NCBI GenBank assembly: GCA_000708835.1
Contig: DF237644.1
Coordinates: forward strand, 1-42,799
Reading direction: 5' to 3'
DNA length: 42,799 nt
Origin: Klebsormidium nitens
Taxonomy: Eukaryota > Streptophyta > Klebsormidiophyceae > Klebsormidiales > Klebsormidiaceae
Each line of letters opens with the position of its first letter. The first letter of the stretch is position 1. The notes beneath the pieces were generated by a model, which saw nothing but the letters and a program-made list of their open reading frames with translations, searched no databases and was not told the origin of the DNA. Position numbers and translations under genes: made by a program. Below, one piece after another: positions 23,410 to 35,575 of the stretch.

Positions 23410-25459
23410 GGCGGCTGTTCATTGGGGGCATCGAGAGTCCTTCAGGCGGCGCTCCGTTTGATGCCCACCACGGGTGAGCCAGATCTTTTAGAGTTGATGG
23501 CGAACAGGCCGTTCGAGGGGTCCGTTTGGTGAGGACAGCGTTTTGGGATGGCGGTGTTACTGACCATCTCAAAGAGCAGTCGCTCCAATTGCTCGGCAAG
23601 GCCTCATCCAGACGAGTTTTGTGAACACCCTCTTCTACTTACGGCCGACTGTGAGCTGCGTCGGAGATTAGCCGTCGTGCATCACCGTGATACGGATCTC
23701 ATGTCTATTTCAGCCAAGCTTAGTTGCATTAATTAAATTTGAGAAACAGAGTTCGGCTGTAATCGGAAGCATTGATCGCATCGTGACGCAGCCGTGTTAA
23801 TGGAGAGCAAAGAAATCAGCAGATCCTCACCACGTACATCTCAAAGTTGAGCCCCACCTCTGACGTCTCCGACCCACTTTCGCAGGCTACGCGCGCATTC
23901 TCGTGACCAGTTCCATAGCTTCCCTGTACGGCAGCCCCGGTTACCTGCCGTACACGGTTTCAAAGTGAGGCCTCCGCGCTCTCCAGGAGACCTGGGTGTC
24001 CACGGGGGCAGCCCCCGGGAGCACGCCCAGTAACATCGACGTCATCGCCATCATGCCCGGGACAGTCAACACCAGCCTTGGGTACAACGCCATCTACGGT
24101 GAGCGCCCGCGCGCGCGCAATTGCTCCTTCCACAAACACGCGAAAGGTTATGTTTGGTGGGAAAGCTCCGGGTTTGGGTTTGTTTAAAGATCCAAAGTCG
24201 CTATAAAGTTTCCCGCTGTTCGATACTGTGAGCCTTTTTTACTGGGGTTCGCTCACGGTCAGACGGTCGGCAGAGAGTCCGCCTCTCATAACGGCCCGGC
24301 GACCTAGAGAATTTGGGAGGATTACAAGCTGTTCCTTCTGCGCGTCGAACTGTGAATCTCAAGTCGAGAGTTGGATATTGGCCGACCCGCGTTTGGAGCT
24401 CCTCAGAATTTTGAAAGCTAGGGATGTATTCGCACTTACCTGACTGTTTATGCGTGAAGCGCACATGCGCTCAAAGGTTTCGTACGTGACCTTCGTCACG
24501 ATCACAGAGCCCACGTCTTTGCAGCTTCAAAAGTGCGCCCTGGAAGGTGCTCGACATGTCTATCATGTGCATTAACCACTGCAAGCAAGCAGGAGAGGAA
24601 TCCGAACGTCGAGCGCCAATCCTTTTCCGTACTTCAACCACGTCAAGCACCGAGATGTTGTTCGGTACTTAAGACAGAAAGATACTAACAAGGGGATTTT
24701 ACGCAGGCTGTCGTCAGCTAGCCGACGCGGTGGGGGGGGGCAAGTGATTGAGTACTACAAAAGTCAGGGCCTGAACCCCCGAGACGTGGGAGAAGCCGTC
24801 TACGGAATTGCGATCGACCCCGCCTCGCCGCGGCCGCAGTACCTCATCATGGGGGACGATCACTGGCCCACGATCATCCCTCTCCTATGCAGGTGCGGTC
24901 AAATACATGCATCAAAACAGAGTCGGGTGAACCATTATCTAGAGTCCTCAGAGTTCGAGCTTTGTCTGATTCAATGATTCTGTCATTTCTTCCAAAGCTC
25001 TCCTTTACTCAACTTCTTTTCCTTTATGCCTTAGAACGCATCCCGGTTTCTTGAGGCCCCTCAAAAGTGACAGAAGCACTTGCTGAAAACTAGGTTTGAT
25101 CATAGTTTCACTGGTGAAGCACCCAACACGTCTTCTTGCAGCCACTGGCAGTCCCATACCTTCGATTTAAAGGGGGTCTGAGTATCATCGAAAGCTAAGC
25201 GGCAAAAGACTTTATATCCGGATTTTCGCCGTCAATGCCGCCCCGATGCCCAGTCCTGCAGGCGCGAGACGTTGCATCTGGACCAGGTGTATGTGAACAC
25301 CCCGGCGGGTCCCAACATCAGTGCATGGCTTTCGAATGAGGCGGCGACGCGCTCCGATCAGTATACTTGCAGTGCAGCGTGTGGGGGCGCGCCGTTCTGC
25401 GGGCCCGGGCCGCTCGGGTCGGGGCGCTGGGCACCGGGACCATCGACGGGCCGTACTAG
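23410..25459 (+). pseudogene. SDR copy B, 5'-truncated and broken
   Basis: Second copy of the SDR gene at 10-14 kb, same orientation, lacking the leader, Cys-rich and TGASTGIG exons. Matching exons are 23410-23473 (59 bases shorter than in copy A, removing the DIVNSDLRQFQLTFDTNFWG region and shifting frame), 23886-24098 (LVTSSIASLYGSPGYL then YTVSK followed immediately by TGA at 23966-23968 in place of Trp), 24707-24892 (two extra G in a G run, frameshift) and 25262-25459 (Cys/Gly-rich tail, frame altered near its end). Exons match copy A closely while the introns match only loosely, so the duplication is old and coding constraint lasted for a time after it. It cannot make a functional SDR as it stands. 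Confidence 0.85.
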
Positions 25460-26401
25460 GTTGCGGCGCGAAGGACAAAGAATTGGTTTTTGAATTCGGC
25501 TCTATGTGAACGGAGTAAAGCAAGGATCAACATTAGGGATAGAAAAATCTCATCAGGTGCGGAAAATCGCCGACGTACTCCATCTCGCGCGAAACCAGCA
25601 CAGGTGTGCGCTTTTTAAGGGCTGCTTGCTAATGGACTTTTTGCAAGGGCCAAGAGGTAGGGCTGATCCAACACAGAGGGCCATAGGAAAGTTGCTTAAG
25701 GGGCTAGTCCACTTGGAATCTGCGACTGTGAAGCTTCAGCAGAATCAATCGGACGTCTGCCAGAGCTCGAGCCCGAGCCCGAGAGATCGATAAGGAGACC
25801 TGAAGGGTGTATTTCAGTCGAGAGTACGGAACAAGATTGATCCAATTCAAATATGATGAGTATTGGTTTTCGGGGACACGTTCGCTTGGACTGTCCGGCG
25901 AGAAACGTTACTAGACATGCTTCAATCCTAGTCGGCTCCATTGAAGAGTTGCAAGAGATGAACGCACGTAAACATCATGGGCAGCATGCCAAGGGTTTCG
26001 ACCCCCACCTCGCGTAACCTGCCACGAGTCTCCAGGGCCGGAGCTCGCGACTCGTGACATGGCCGGGGCACCCAACTCGCAGAAGAGTTTAGCTCCTTAC
26101 ATATGCGGTCATTGATCGGTACGTCGTTCGTCCGTTGGAACGAAGATGGTAGCAGATTACAAAATATACCTGCTTTTAATGCTGGCAGCTAGGGGGATCC
26201 AAAACAATCTGCTCATCGAAATCATTGAACCTTGATTATGGTCCGTAGAAAACGGTGGCGCATACACCCCAAGTTATTGCTGGCAGCGCGTCCGTTTAAG
26301 AATCACCGAGAGTGCGAATAGTACTATTGGTTTCGTCATGTTGCAAAGCCGTGCATGCATGTTGTGTACTTAACTGCTAATTTACTCTCTACAAATCTGA
26401 G

Positions 26402-26451
26402 AATTTTCGGGCCCGGGGCTCGAAAATTTTGAGAGGCCGGGGCCCGGCCTC
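26402..26451. repeat. Two adjacent inverted repeats
   Basis: AATTTTCG (26402-26409) pairs with CGAAAATT (26421-26428), and GAGGCCGG (26433-26440) pairs with CCGGCCTC (26444-26451). The two hairpins are four bases apart and share a GGCCCGG-type core. Function unknown. Confidence 0.8.
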
Positions 26452-26677
26452 TGAGTCATGACATCGCAATGTTAGCCCATGTTTAGTATCCTAGCTAGCA
26501 CCCGTCACTGAATTAGGATCAGGCATATGCGCAATGGTCTTCTGCGTAAATAATCTCATGCGCTGGCCTGCATGGCCGGCCCGCCGGGCACGGATCCAAA
26601 TCAAGCCGCATCGCTTGAAAACCAGGCTCAGTCAAACTTCGACACTACATATTCAAAGAGAGTAAAGGTGTGCATGT

Positions 26678-26710
26678 AAGCTAGTATACCGTACGCGCGT
26701 ATACTAGCTT
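26678..26710. repeat. 12-bp inverted repeat with 9-base spacer
   Basis: AAGCTAGTATAC (26678-26689) is matched perfectly by GTATACTAGCTT (26699-26710) around a CG-rich spacer; one further base pair extends the stem on the outside. It may be a foldback or MITE-like remnant. No target-site duplication was obvious. Confidence 0.85.
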
Positions 26711-28503
26711 AGGCACCGGTGCATGTGCCTGCATGGCGCCGTTTAGAGCGCGCGCACCAAATGTACACCACAACTACGTCGATCAGTCGGATTGTTTGCG
26801 ACGTACCGTCCTGCTAGCTTCATGAAACATACAATCGTCCGCCTTTTGTCACATCCATGTAGCACATGCATGCCTGCGCGGCTGCGTTCGGCCCGGCCCG
26901 GCCAGCAGTCACTTATGAGATAAGTTCCGGTGCATTAGTGTCACTCACAACTCATTTCAGCCGAAGCAGATATCTCTAAGTTAGATCACTGAGGTTCAGC
27001 TGATTCATTGTAATTCGTCCAAGCCTGCAAGTTTGGCCCAGGACACTACTAACCTTTGGACGTCTACAGAGTATGGTACCAAGGCGTCCGGTCGAGTTTG
27101 CTCGGAGCGTGGTTGCACAATGATGCACGGAGTCCGATCGTCTGTTGCACACTATTCCCCACGGACCGCCGGCGTCACTGTACCATGTCGCCAGTTGCAT
27201 GCGAAAGGTGCGAACGTGCATGCGAACAGCTAGCACGTTTGCAACTAAAGGCATGCCGTGCGGTGCCAGTTTACAAAGGGGGGCCACTAGCTTCAGACGT
27301 TGCACCCCGGCCCTCAAACTCTGGAGACCTACCGTGCACAGACTCTGTTCGCCTGACAGCTCAATGGTCGACCAAACGTAATTACACAGATTCGTAATTG
27401 GGTCACAAGGTTTCTTAGTATGTTTCTGAAAGATCTAGTAACAGACTCCATTCCAAAGACTTTTCGGGTAGATTTGGTTGATTGCTGTTTATTATCGCCA
27501 GAACTCCCAGAGTCACGTACGTGTCAAGGGAGTTTGCAAAGCGACCTCTCTAATGAGATAGAGCAGCACGTCACCTGCAATGGACAGAGTAAACTTTGCA
27601 AGTCTTGATAGACGGGTTCTTTGAACTACTGTACGAACAAGCTACATCTACATGCTCTTGACTGTCTCAAAAGTACCCTCTTCGGCTAAAGTGGGCATAA
27701 AGCACTTACGTCCGTGTCAAAACCTCCTTGCAGCCCGTATCTACAGTCACGTGTCAAAAGCGAACCCACCGACTTTACGCCCTCTGGAAGTAGTAGCCGC
27801 CCGTGCCGTATACTGGACCAGGAGGATCCTTTGCCACTTGCCTTCTTGACTGATAGAGTTCTTGATTGATAGACTTTCAAGCTCCTTGCAACCAAAGGTC
27901 ATGTCGCTCAGCGCAGCTCGTTCTGTGTTCCTGCAAGAAAAGCGTTCTTATCAGGGTTCGACGAGCCCCAGGCACCGGAGATAGGGCCTTACCAAAGGAC
28001 GGTCAAGTGATTCAAGCTCAATCCTCTGAAAAGCGATAACCACAGGAGAAGAGTATTTACGGACACGACCTTTGCAATCAGCCGTTGCAGTGTGGACTTA
28101 CCGGAAGGTGACAGTACTAGCCAAGCAATCTCTCTGTCGCTTGCTCGGGTGATATCTGGCGACGTCTCATGCTTTTAATCAATACATCTTTTGTGCATCT
28201 CTGTTATGAAAGGTGGACGGCATAAAGAGGAAAGAGACAGAGACGGTATGCGGACAGCGACCAGCCATCGAAGGGCGCCACCTGTTGGGACCACGATCCT
28301 TGATTCTGCAGCCGCACAGTGCACACAGCCGAGCACATTTGAGAACATGCCTGCCTTTCTCAGAGACGAAAAGCACAAAGCCCAACAGTCCGGTCGAAGC
28401 TCGCATGCAACGACCGAGCTTAAGAGGTAGAACGAAGATCCAAACGGTCACAACGATCCAAAATCTGCACTCGCCTTGTCCAGTTGACCCCCAGCCACCA
28501 TCC

Positions 28504-31500
28504 TCAGGACTTTCCGGGCGCTGCATTGCCCCCATCCGACGCATCTGAACGGCCTTTGCTGACGTCACCACCCCGGGCGGCAGCCTCCGGCTCCTGACCG
28601 GGACTCTCGGGAGGCGTTGCTTCCCCGAGCGAAGGCCCAGTGCTCGACGCTCCGGCCTCAAAAGCAGCGGCCCCGTTTGTTTGGGCCCCCTGCCTCGTTC
28701 CACCACCGTGCGCCGGCTCGAGCGCTGGAGAAGCGTGTCCAACCGCGCAGCAACCACCCGGCCACTCTCCTCGGTTACGCGGATCAGCCCCCTCAGAGCG
28801 CCGACGATCTCAGCCCAGGGCTCCGGGATCGCTGCCCGGCGCTCCTGCAGGACCCCGACAAAGGCAGAGGACGCACCGCCGCCGCGCTCTTCGGACGGTC
28901 CTCTGCTCTCCGGCTCTGAAAGCTTGTCCGCATAAGCCTTCCAGAGGGAGCCGTAGCTTGCGGCCGACGGCAGCTGCTCTGCGGGCGAGCCGGTTGCAGG
29001 GCGCGCGTCTGCCTGACACGTAGCGACCGCCGGTGCCTTTCCCTTTGCATCGGCGACCACGGTCTGCACTTCGTTTCCTGTTGCCTGCTGCGAAGGCCCA
29101 GCCTGGTCGCTCCGAATGGCCGGTCTCGGTGCTTCTTCTCCGCTGCTTTCCCGGGAGTCGTGTCCTTGCGCGCCGCTCCCTCCACCGTCGTCCTCTTGCT
29201 CCCCTCCGTTATTGCCCTTCTTCTCCGGCGCATTTCCCCCCTTTGTGCCGTCAGCACGTCCCCCCGTTGTGACGTCAGCATCCCCGCTCTCCAGACCTTT
29301 TACCCTCTGCACCACATCAGTCCGCTCCTTTGACCTCAGGTCCGGCTGTGCGGTTGGTGAATTCATCCCCTTTCCATCCGCGGCAGGGACCCGCTCCTCC
29401 GAATGGTCAGCGCCAGAACGACCAGTGACGTCAGCAGCCCCAGGAACGACATCCGGGCCCCCAGAAATGAGGCTAGCATTTCCATTTTCCAGGTGCGGGA
29501 CCGCTGGCTGGGGCATCAAGCTGTGCTTCGGCAGCTTCTCGGCGGGGGATCCCCCGAGTGAGGCGCTCGCCTCGATCACACGCTCCCTCTCCCGCAGTTC
29601 CAGCTCGATTGCAGCCAGGAGATCTTTCTTCGTTGGGGCGTCAGCGCTCCGGTCCGATTCCACGTCATCATCTCCTTCATTCGACACGTCAGCTCTCCCC
29701 CCCTCCACGACGTCGGCATCCAATCCCGCGTTGACATCAGAACCCCTGCCGGCGTCCACGTCAGCGCCCTTCCCCACTGCCTTGACGGCGCCGCCCCTCA
29801 GTGCCGCGCTGGCGCTCTCTTCCTCAGTACGAGCACTCTCCACTTCCGCTGCTTTCACCGAGACACCACCTGCCGGGTCGCCCTTCCCTGCTACCTCTGT
29901 TGACTTGGCCGCCAGTCTCAGTGCCTTCTTCCGGGCGACCAGGTTTCCGTCACCCTCTCTGATGGCTCCGCCTGCTTCTTCCGCGCTAGGCTGTCCAGAA
30001 GGCTTCTCCGTGCCGCTCCGCTTCTTCTCACACGCCAACGGGTTGGGATCCCCGGGCTGATTCTCTGCCAACGCTTTGCTGCCGGGTTGAGCCGATCGGG
30101 GGTCTTCTTCGGGCGCTGCTGCTTCAGCGCGTGGGGTTGACCTCGTGCCCGCAGTGGAAGGTCGGTCGGTAGCTTTTATTGGCGGAGAAAGGGCAGGCGA
30201 ACGAGGCACTGACTCCTGCAGAAGAAACGGAAAGAAAGCCGTCAGCAGTGGTTCATTGTGCATTCACTGAAACGGAAAGGACTTTACGAGCGCTTTTGCC
30301 CAATCAGTACCGACGAATCCCTCATTGGATTGCCGTATGCAAATCTGGTTCCCTCGGAGATTGAGCGAATAAAGAGTAGGACCGGCTAACCTTCCTCGAC
30401 ATAGATGAAAGGAATGCCTGACAGGGTGAAACGAAGATGCGGAGATACCATTCGAGGGCACATCTAAATCACCGTATGAAAGTATAACTGCTTAAAACGC
30501 TACTTTAAGAGTAGACTACCTTGAAAATGTTACAATGTAGAGTAATAGAACTGTAAGTTGCAACCAGTCATAATTGAATCGCTATAGTTCTATCGGAGCC
30601 GCAATGCTTGGACTGGGTGAAATTCAAGTCTCCAAAGAGAATCTCCCGTCTTTTTAGTGTGCTAGGCAGGACGAAGCAGTTTGTTGAGCAGGAAGGCTGT
30701 AATGCCCACATCTTGACGGTTGCAGATCCCAGGCGCACAAAGAGATTCTTTGCAGAACAGAAGAGATGCCTGCCTGGTGAATCAAACGGGTCTGGTCGAT
30801 GGCAACGAGCATTCCTGCTCGTAAAACAAAAACCCTTTCTGTTGCGTGCAAAACCAAAAGAACTTACAAAAGGGTACTCAGCGCACAAGTGCAAGAACTG
30901 TAACGGCCAGGTTTCCAACTTTTCAAACTGTGATGAAAGATTTCACAAAGCCTACGGAGAGATGTAAAAGACGCTACTGCTAACTTCCTTCACGTTTCAG
31001 CCTGATTAAAAATGGCGGGGCACGTGTGACCAATGAAAAGCTGGGTATGAGAAGCAAGCCGCCACGAGATAGGACGCGCTCCCTTCAGTTCTGACCCCCC
31101 CCTCAAAGACCAGCAAAGGGAAGCAATTTCCAAGATACATGTTTTATGAAATTGGGGTTCGAAACACTAATACAAACTTTTAACTGATGAGGGAAATGCG
31201 ACCAGGTTCGGTTACCAAGCCTTTGCGGCAGCTCTCCTTGCGAGGACCCCCTGCGATCCCTTTCACCGCGCCCCCCTTGTCAGCGTCGGCCAGGAGCCCA
31301 TCTTTTTCCATCCCTGCATCGCCTGCCCCATTTTTTGCGCCTTCTCGCCCTCCGCCCCGGCCCGCCTTTGCCACACGTTGTTTCCTAGCTTGGCCCTCCG
31401 CGACTTTCAATACTTCGCCAACGAAGTTTTGCAGGCCCCGCACTGCAGGAGGATCCCCGGGCTCAGTCCCTGGCACGGGCCGACTCCCCACCTCTCCATC

Positions 31501-32536
31501 GCTGCCATTCTTCGAACTCATTTGCCCACAAGCCGTGCCTGCCACTTCTTCCCCCTCCCTAGGTTCGGCAGCGTCCATTGTTCCCGGCTTCTCCCCCCGC
31601 TCAATGCCCTTCCCTGATCGAACCTTGTTTCCGGCCTTTAGGACCTTGACTTCTGCATCCGCCTTTGCACCCACGTCAGTGGCGTCTTGAGCCCCTTCGG
31701 CCGTCTCTGCTCCCGCACCGTCTCGTGCCTTTTCCATCCTCCCTCTCTTGGCTCCGCCCCTCCTCACCACCTCTTCCTCCTCAGCAGCGCCTTCCATCTT
31801 TTCATTCATCCTCCTCTCTTTTCACCCCGTCCGTTATTCCGACCTTCCTTCCCTTCTTCGTAACGCCTCCAGGCTGTACTTCCGCGCCCCCGAGAGCAGC
31901 GCCCGCTGTCTTCCCCTCCACAGCGGTGAGACCGTCTTTCCGTTGCTGCTTGCGACTCTTCGTGAGCACTCCGGACCCGCCTTCCTCATCGCCAGGCACA
32001 GTCTTCTTCTCCCCGCCGCTCCCTATGAGCGCTCTCTTCTTCGAACCGTCATCTTTGCCGTAGCACTCGCTACACTTGCGCACGCCAGCTGAGGCGCCAT
32101 ACCACCGCCTCAACTGAGTCACCCCGCACGACGCGCACTGCTTCCTGTTGCTGCCACGTGGCCCCTCAGCCACTCCTCCCTTCTGCCGTTCGTCGAGCTC
32201 CGCTTCTTCACTCCGGAGATCTTCAATTTGCACATCCTCCCTGCGCGCCCTCTTCGGTTCTACGTTTCCCTTCCGCAGTCCATCCGACTGCGGGCCGTTC
32301 ACGTCAGAGGGCTTGGTCTGGGCCTTGAGTGCATCGTCCACCGCATTGGGCGAAGGGGGGACGACTCCAGCCGTTGCAGTTGGTGTGTCTGTTGCGACTC
32401 CAACCTTCTCTTCGACCACTTCTGAGCTATGCCCACGCCCCACATCCTGAGAAAGGGGTCCGTCAGTGCCTTTCCGAATGAAAGGCGCAGTGGATTCTAC
32501 CGAGGGCGGGATAGTAGGTGCGATGTGGCCGCCCGC
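28504..32536 (-). CDS. GATA-like zinc-finger, low-complexity protein (frame-disrupted)
   Basis: Minus-strand gene with at least two exons. The first (32536 to about 31217) begins at an acceptor (CTACAG) and carries a CX2CX17CX2C zinc knuckle, CASCGVTQLRRWYGAS to CSEC, spaced as in GATA fingers but without the usual LCNACG ending. It is followed by basic and acidic low-complexity sequence. Its frame stops at 31802 while an overlapping frame continues to a GTAACC donor at about 31,216, so one frame change is needed. The second exon starts at 30215 after TTCTGCAG, joins in phase, and is long, Ala/Gly/Glu/Asp-rich and disordered, with many ADV/SDV repeats and a short helical stretch near AARLDTLLQ. 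The continuous frame runs on to 28179, but its last roughly 150 residues change character, whereas the neighbouring frame keeps the same composition and DV motif and ends at 28504-28506. DNA binding is inferred from the finger only. Confidence 0.55.
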
Positions 32537-33247
32537 CTGTAGTTTCAAAAGGAAACGGGTGTGGCCGAATGGCCTGCTTGTTCAGGATTGTATATTGAGC
32601 TGAGATAGCAATCCCAAGACAAACGTGCTCAGCTAGAAGTCAGAAGCCTGTCCGCGCAAGGTAAGGTTGAGAAAACTCAAAAACGCAGGTGATACAGAGA
32701 TGAGAACACAATCAGACGCTTTCAGATGAACTCAGACGTTCTGATCGGAGGGCCAAGGAAGAGTCAGAACCATTTGAACACAGCCAGAGTACAAGGGAAC
32801 AATGGTGGAGATGTCTGAATAAGTGCGAGAAAGCTTTGCGAAATTGCAGTTCTGGTCTTGAGATGAACAACCTCACGGTCTAGCTAGTTTCCACTCGACT
32901 CTTGAATTCGAACATGCACGATTTTAAAAAATATTCTTCAACTTCTGACGAGATGCGGCGGAGTAAGGAGAAAAAAAGGCGGAAAGTGTGCGTGTCTTCT
33001 AAAAGCATTCCTTTGCCGCAGAAAGCCCCCGCCTTTCGCAACAGCATGGAAGCAACTCATCCTGGTAAGAAGAAAACCCTCCACAGACGGAAAAAGAGCT
33101 GCAAAGCAAACGATTGTGATCAGTCTAATAAAGCTCAAGACCACTTCTAGCTACAGATTTCGGGGAGTAAGCAGCCATTCATATTTATTCGGCGACATTC
33201 AGATAAGCAAATCGGTGCTCTATCACCAGTTACACTGGTAAACTCAC
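32537..33247. other. No assigned gene
   Basis: This interval lies between the zinc-finger exon and the last DUF3987-type exon I could place. It may hold further 3' exons of the latter or 5' exons of the former. A plus-strand Lys-rich open frame (32,902-33,150) has no family resemblance and no splice support. Confidence 0.3.
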
Positions 33248-34874
33248 CTTCTTTAGAAGGTTGTTGTCCTCCTCCACCATTTCCTGCTCATTGTCGTCCA
33301 TGTCCAATTCCTCTGCGAAGAACCAGACGTTCTAGGCTGAGTACTCTTGCTGACGAACGTTTCAACCAACGCGGAATGACTCTCGAGGAGCCGAAGCCAG
33401 TGATCAAGCCGACAGTTGAGGAGGATGGCGGAAGTGCCACGTCAGCAGTCCATGGTAAGACACCTCGTAACACAGAAGCGAACATCATCAATAGTTTTAG
33501 TGCTGCTCGTTGTCTCTACACTTACCGAAGTCCAGGAAGATGGGTGGAGGAAACACAGTCTGCCAACGATTCATTAGGCCATCGTTCGGGATCTTCTCTA
33601 GCTCTCTCTTCAAGGGCTCTGGCTGAGTATAACCAAGGATGTTGAGGTGCGTGTAGTCGCACGTCTTGGAGTGATTGTCGTTGACCAGTTCTCGAGACCA
33701 CTTGGCTCCACCCTTGAGTTGCAAAGCTCTGACACGATCTGAGTTGCCCTTCTTATAGTGTCCATCATCTCGAAGAACACGTGAGCCTCCTCCAGGAAAA
33801 GCATTCCGCTGTGGTCTGGCTGGAAGTGGAGCAATTGAAATAGACGCTCGAAGTTGACCTGTGGAAATAATAGGATACAGACAGTCAGACATAGTGGTAT
33901 GAAAAGTCGGTGGCTCTCTACATGTATACTATATCTTGTGCATCCGAATGGATCATGTCAATCTAAGAAGGTTACTTCAATTGCCTGATCTCTGCAGAGC
34001 CCCCATCCACAGTCACCAATCTGAATAAAGATCCCAGGTTGAATGTCGCGTATGATCATGCTCGGCCATGCAGCCGCTTGCAAAATGAATTAGCCAAAAG
34101 CTGGCACTGCGCGGCTTGCACTCGAGTCAGATGCAATCATATGCTGATCAATTCAGAAGACACAGCCGATCGGTCCAAACTTGAACCAAAAGCAGCGAAC
34201 AGCATACACGAATGCATAGAATGGCAGAATCTAAAACAAGTAAACTTACACATGCTATGCATGCAAGACTTATTACTATGCATGTGCAGAAGGATGAGCC
34301 TCTGCTTAGCAGCGACAAATGCAACGATGCAAATTGTCTTACAATGAAGCCAGGCATACCATCCTAATAAGCAATTCCAGGCTAACGGAAAAATTGCTCA
34401 GACAGTGAAATAAATGGGAACGGATCCAACGATGGACTCACGGCACCGTCGAGCTTGATCTTCGCGAATTGAACTTTATCGAGCAGCTCTTCTAGGTCGG
34501 GGGAACCTTCGGGGTACAGTTGGGGATTCTTTCCATTCAGAACCGCATCTTTCTTGGCTTCATTGATGTCGCCTTCCACCGAGTCAATGATGTCGCTCAG
34601 CTTATTGTGCGCCTGGGATTTTCCATGGCCACTGTCACCAACGACGAAGCCCCAATGGATCAACTTCTGCAGCCAGTCCAATCCTTCAACTTTGACACGA
34701 GAACCTGGACCAAGGAAGTAGGATGCCGCAGAAATCACAGGAATCAGTAGCATCCAGGACGAAACTCCAATTCTCTGTCCCATCCGCGCGAGCATCTCCA
34801 GCACCACAGGTGGAAACGCAGACTTGGCGTTATCCTCGTTGACGAAAAGACAGATTGCACGCATCCGTGTTGAG
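33248..34874 (-). pseudogene. P-loop protein of DUF3987 type, one frameshift
   Basis: Three minus-strand exons: 34874-34442, 33858-33526 and 33312-33248, with GT-AG borders and agreeing phases. The first encodes a hydrophobic helix (SSWMLLIPVISAASYFLG) and the Walker A motif GDSGHGKS. The second encodes a Walker-B-like MLFLEEAH, then KGGAKWSRELVND, THLNILGYTQPEPLK and MNRWQTVFPPP. The third is acidic (EELDMDDNEQEMVEEDNN). The order fits DUF3987-type ATPases, often linked to primase or mobile-element functions. Within the second exon the frame changes near 33,755 (EMMD then YKKGNSDRV), one base short or two too many, so the gene cannot be read through as given. The 5' and 3' ends were not found. 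It is called a pseudogene because of the break; a sequence error is the alternative. Confidence 0.6.
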
Positions 34875-35279
34875 CTGGGGAGCGGCCAGAGGACGAGCCC
34901 CCTTTTTTCTGGTTTGAGACCGTGAAGCTTCGATAGTTGAGCTGGCGTGCAAAGGACTTTGATCTATTATCAGGCAGCTTCGACCTAGAAAGACCTCAAA
35001 GGTCTCCACCACAAAGGACCTCAGAAAACTGTCCTTCGGAAATTAAACTGGATCAACTCAATTGTATTGAATTCGGAAGCGGATCAACTTCAGCACATTC
35101 TGTCCCTGTCAAGCTCAATCCAGGCTGCCGTGGGACTGCAAGAACGGAAGCACACTCAAAGCTACTGAATGCAGTACCGCCACATTCAAACATCTTTCAA
35201 ATTTGAATTCTGTGGTCAATTTTCGTCCTTCCCAAAAGGACGCTCTACGACCACGCATTTCCCAAACCTCTAAGACCGC

Positions 35280-35405
35280 AAACCCGCTCTCTGCAGGGCC
35301 CGCGCGCGCGGCCGCGGGCGCGCAGCGACCACTCCGCCAAACAAGCTCTACGATCGACCATCCAGACGCGACCGCGCTTGTGCTTGCGCACGCGCCTGAG
35401 TTGAC
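35280..35405. promoter_or_regulatory. CpG-rich stretch between DUF3987-type gene and PrimPol
   Basis: A dense CpG block with GCGCGCGCGGCCGCGG-type sequence sits between the divergently arranged minus-strand DUF3987-type gene and plus-strand PrimPol. Position suggests a shared or PrimPol promoter. A short open frame overlaps it on both strands, so an upstream PrimPol exon is also possible. Confidence 0.35.
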
Positions 35406-35575
35406 GACACTAAGCTTAGGCGACCAGCGCTTAGTCTTCAAAATCAGCTTGGTTGCAGCAGACAAGGGGTCTAGCGCCGTAGGCTAAGTGTATCTAGTAC
35501 TAGGGCTGCCGTATACATTCAAACGGCTTCGAGCAAGAAAGCTATTCGCGTTCTGCATCAGTTTCTTACTCACAG

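Larger units (their letters stand above)
25460..28178. other. No assigned gene; hairpin-rich
   Basis: No exon set could be supported on either strand. Short open frames at 27,033-27,400 overlap in several frames and lack family resemblance. The stretch 26,390-26,900 is unusual for dense palindromes and GGCCGG/GCATGC motifs, listed separately. It may be old repeat sequence. Confidence 0.4.

Noticed and set aside
28179-28503. C-terminal end of the longest minus-strand frame
   Set aside because: Composition changes abruptly to Arg-rich then hydrophobic, while the neighbouring frame keeps the DV motif and stops at 28504; treated as out of frame.
29116-30060. 314-residue plus-strand open frame
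   Set aside because: It lies entirely opposite the minus-strand low-complexity exon, is Ser/Pro-rich in the way expected of the antisense of Ala/Gly/Glu codons, and has no splice or family support.
31664-32092. Overlapping plus-strand frames of 114-132 residues
   Set aside because: Antisense shadows of the zinc-finger gene.
33376-33460. Plus-strand exon-like frame (EEPKPVIKPTVEEDGG) ending at GTAAGA
   Set aside because: It falls in the intron between two phase-matched DUF3987-type exons on the other strand, and no partner exon was found.
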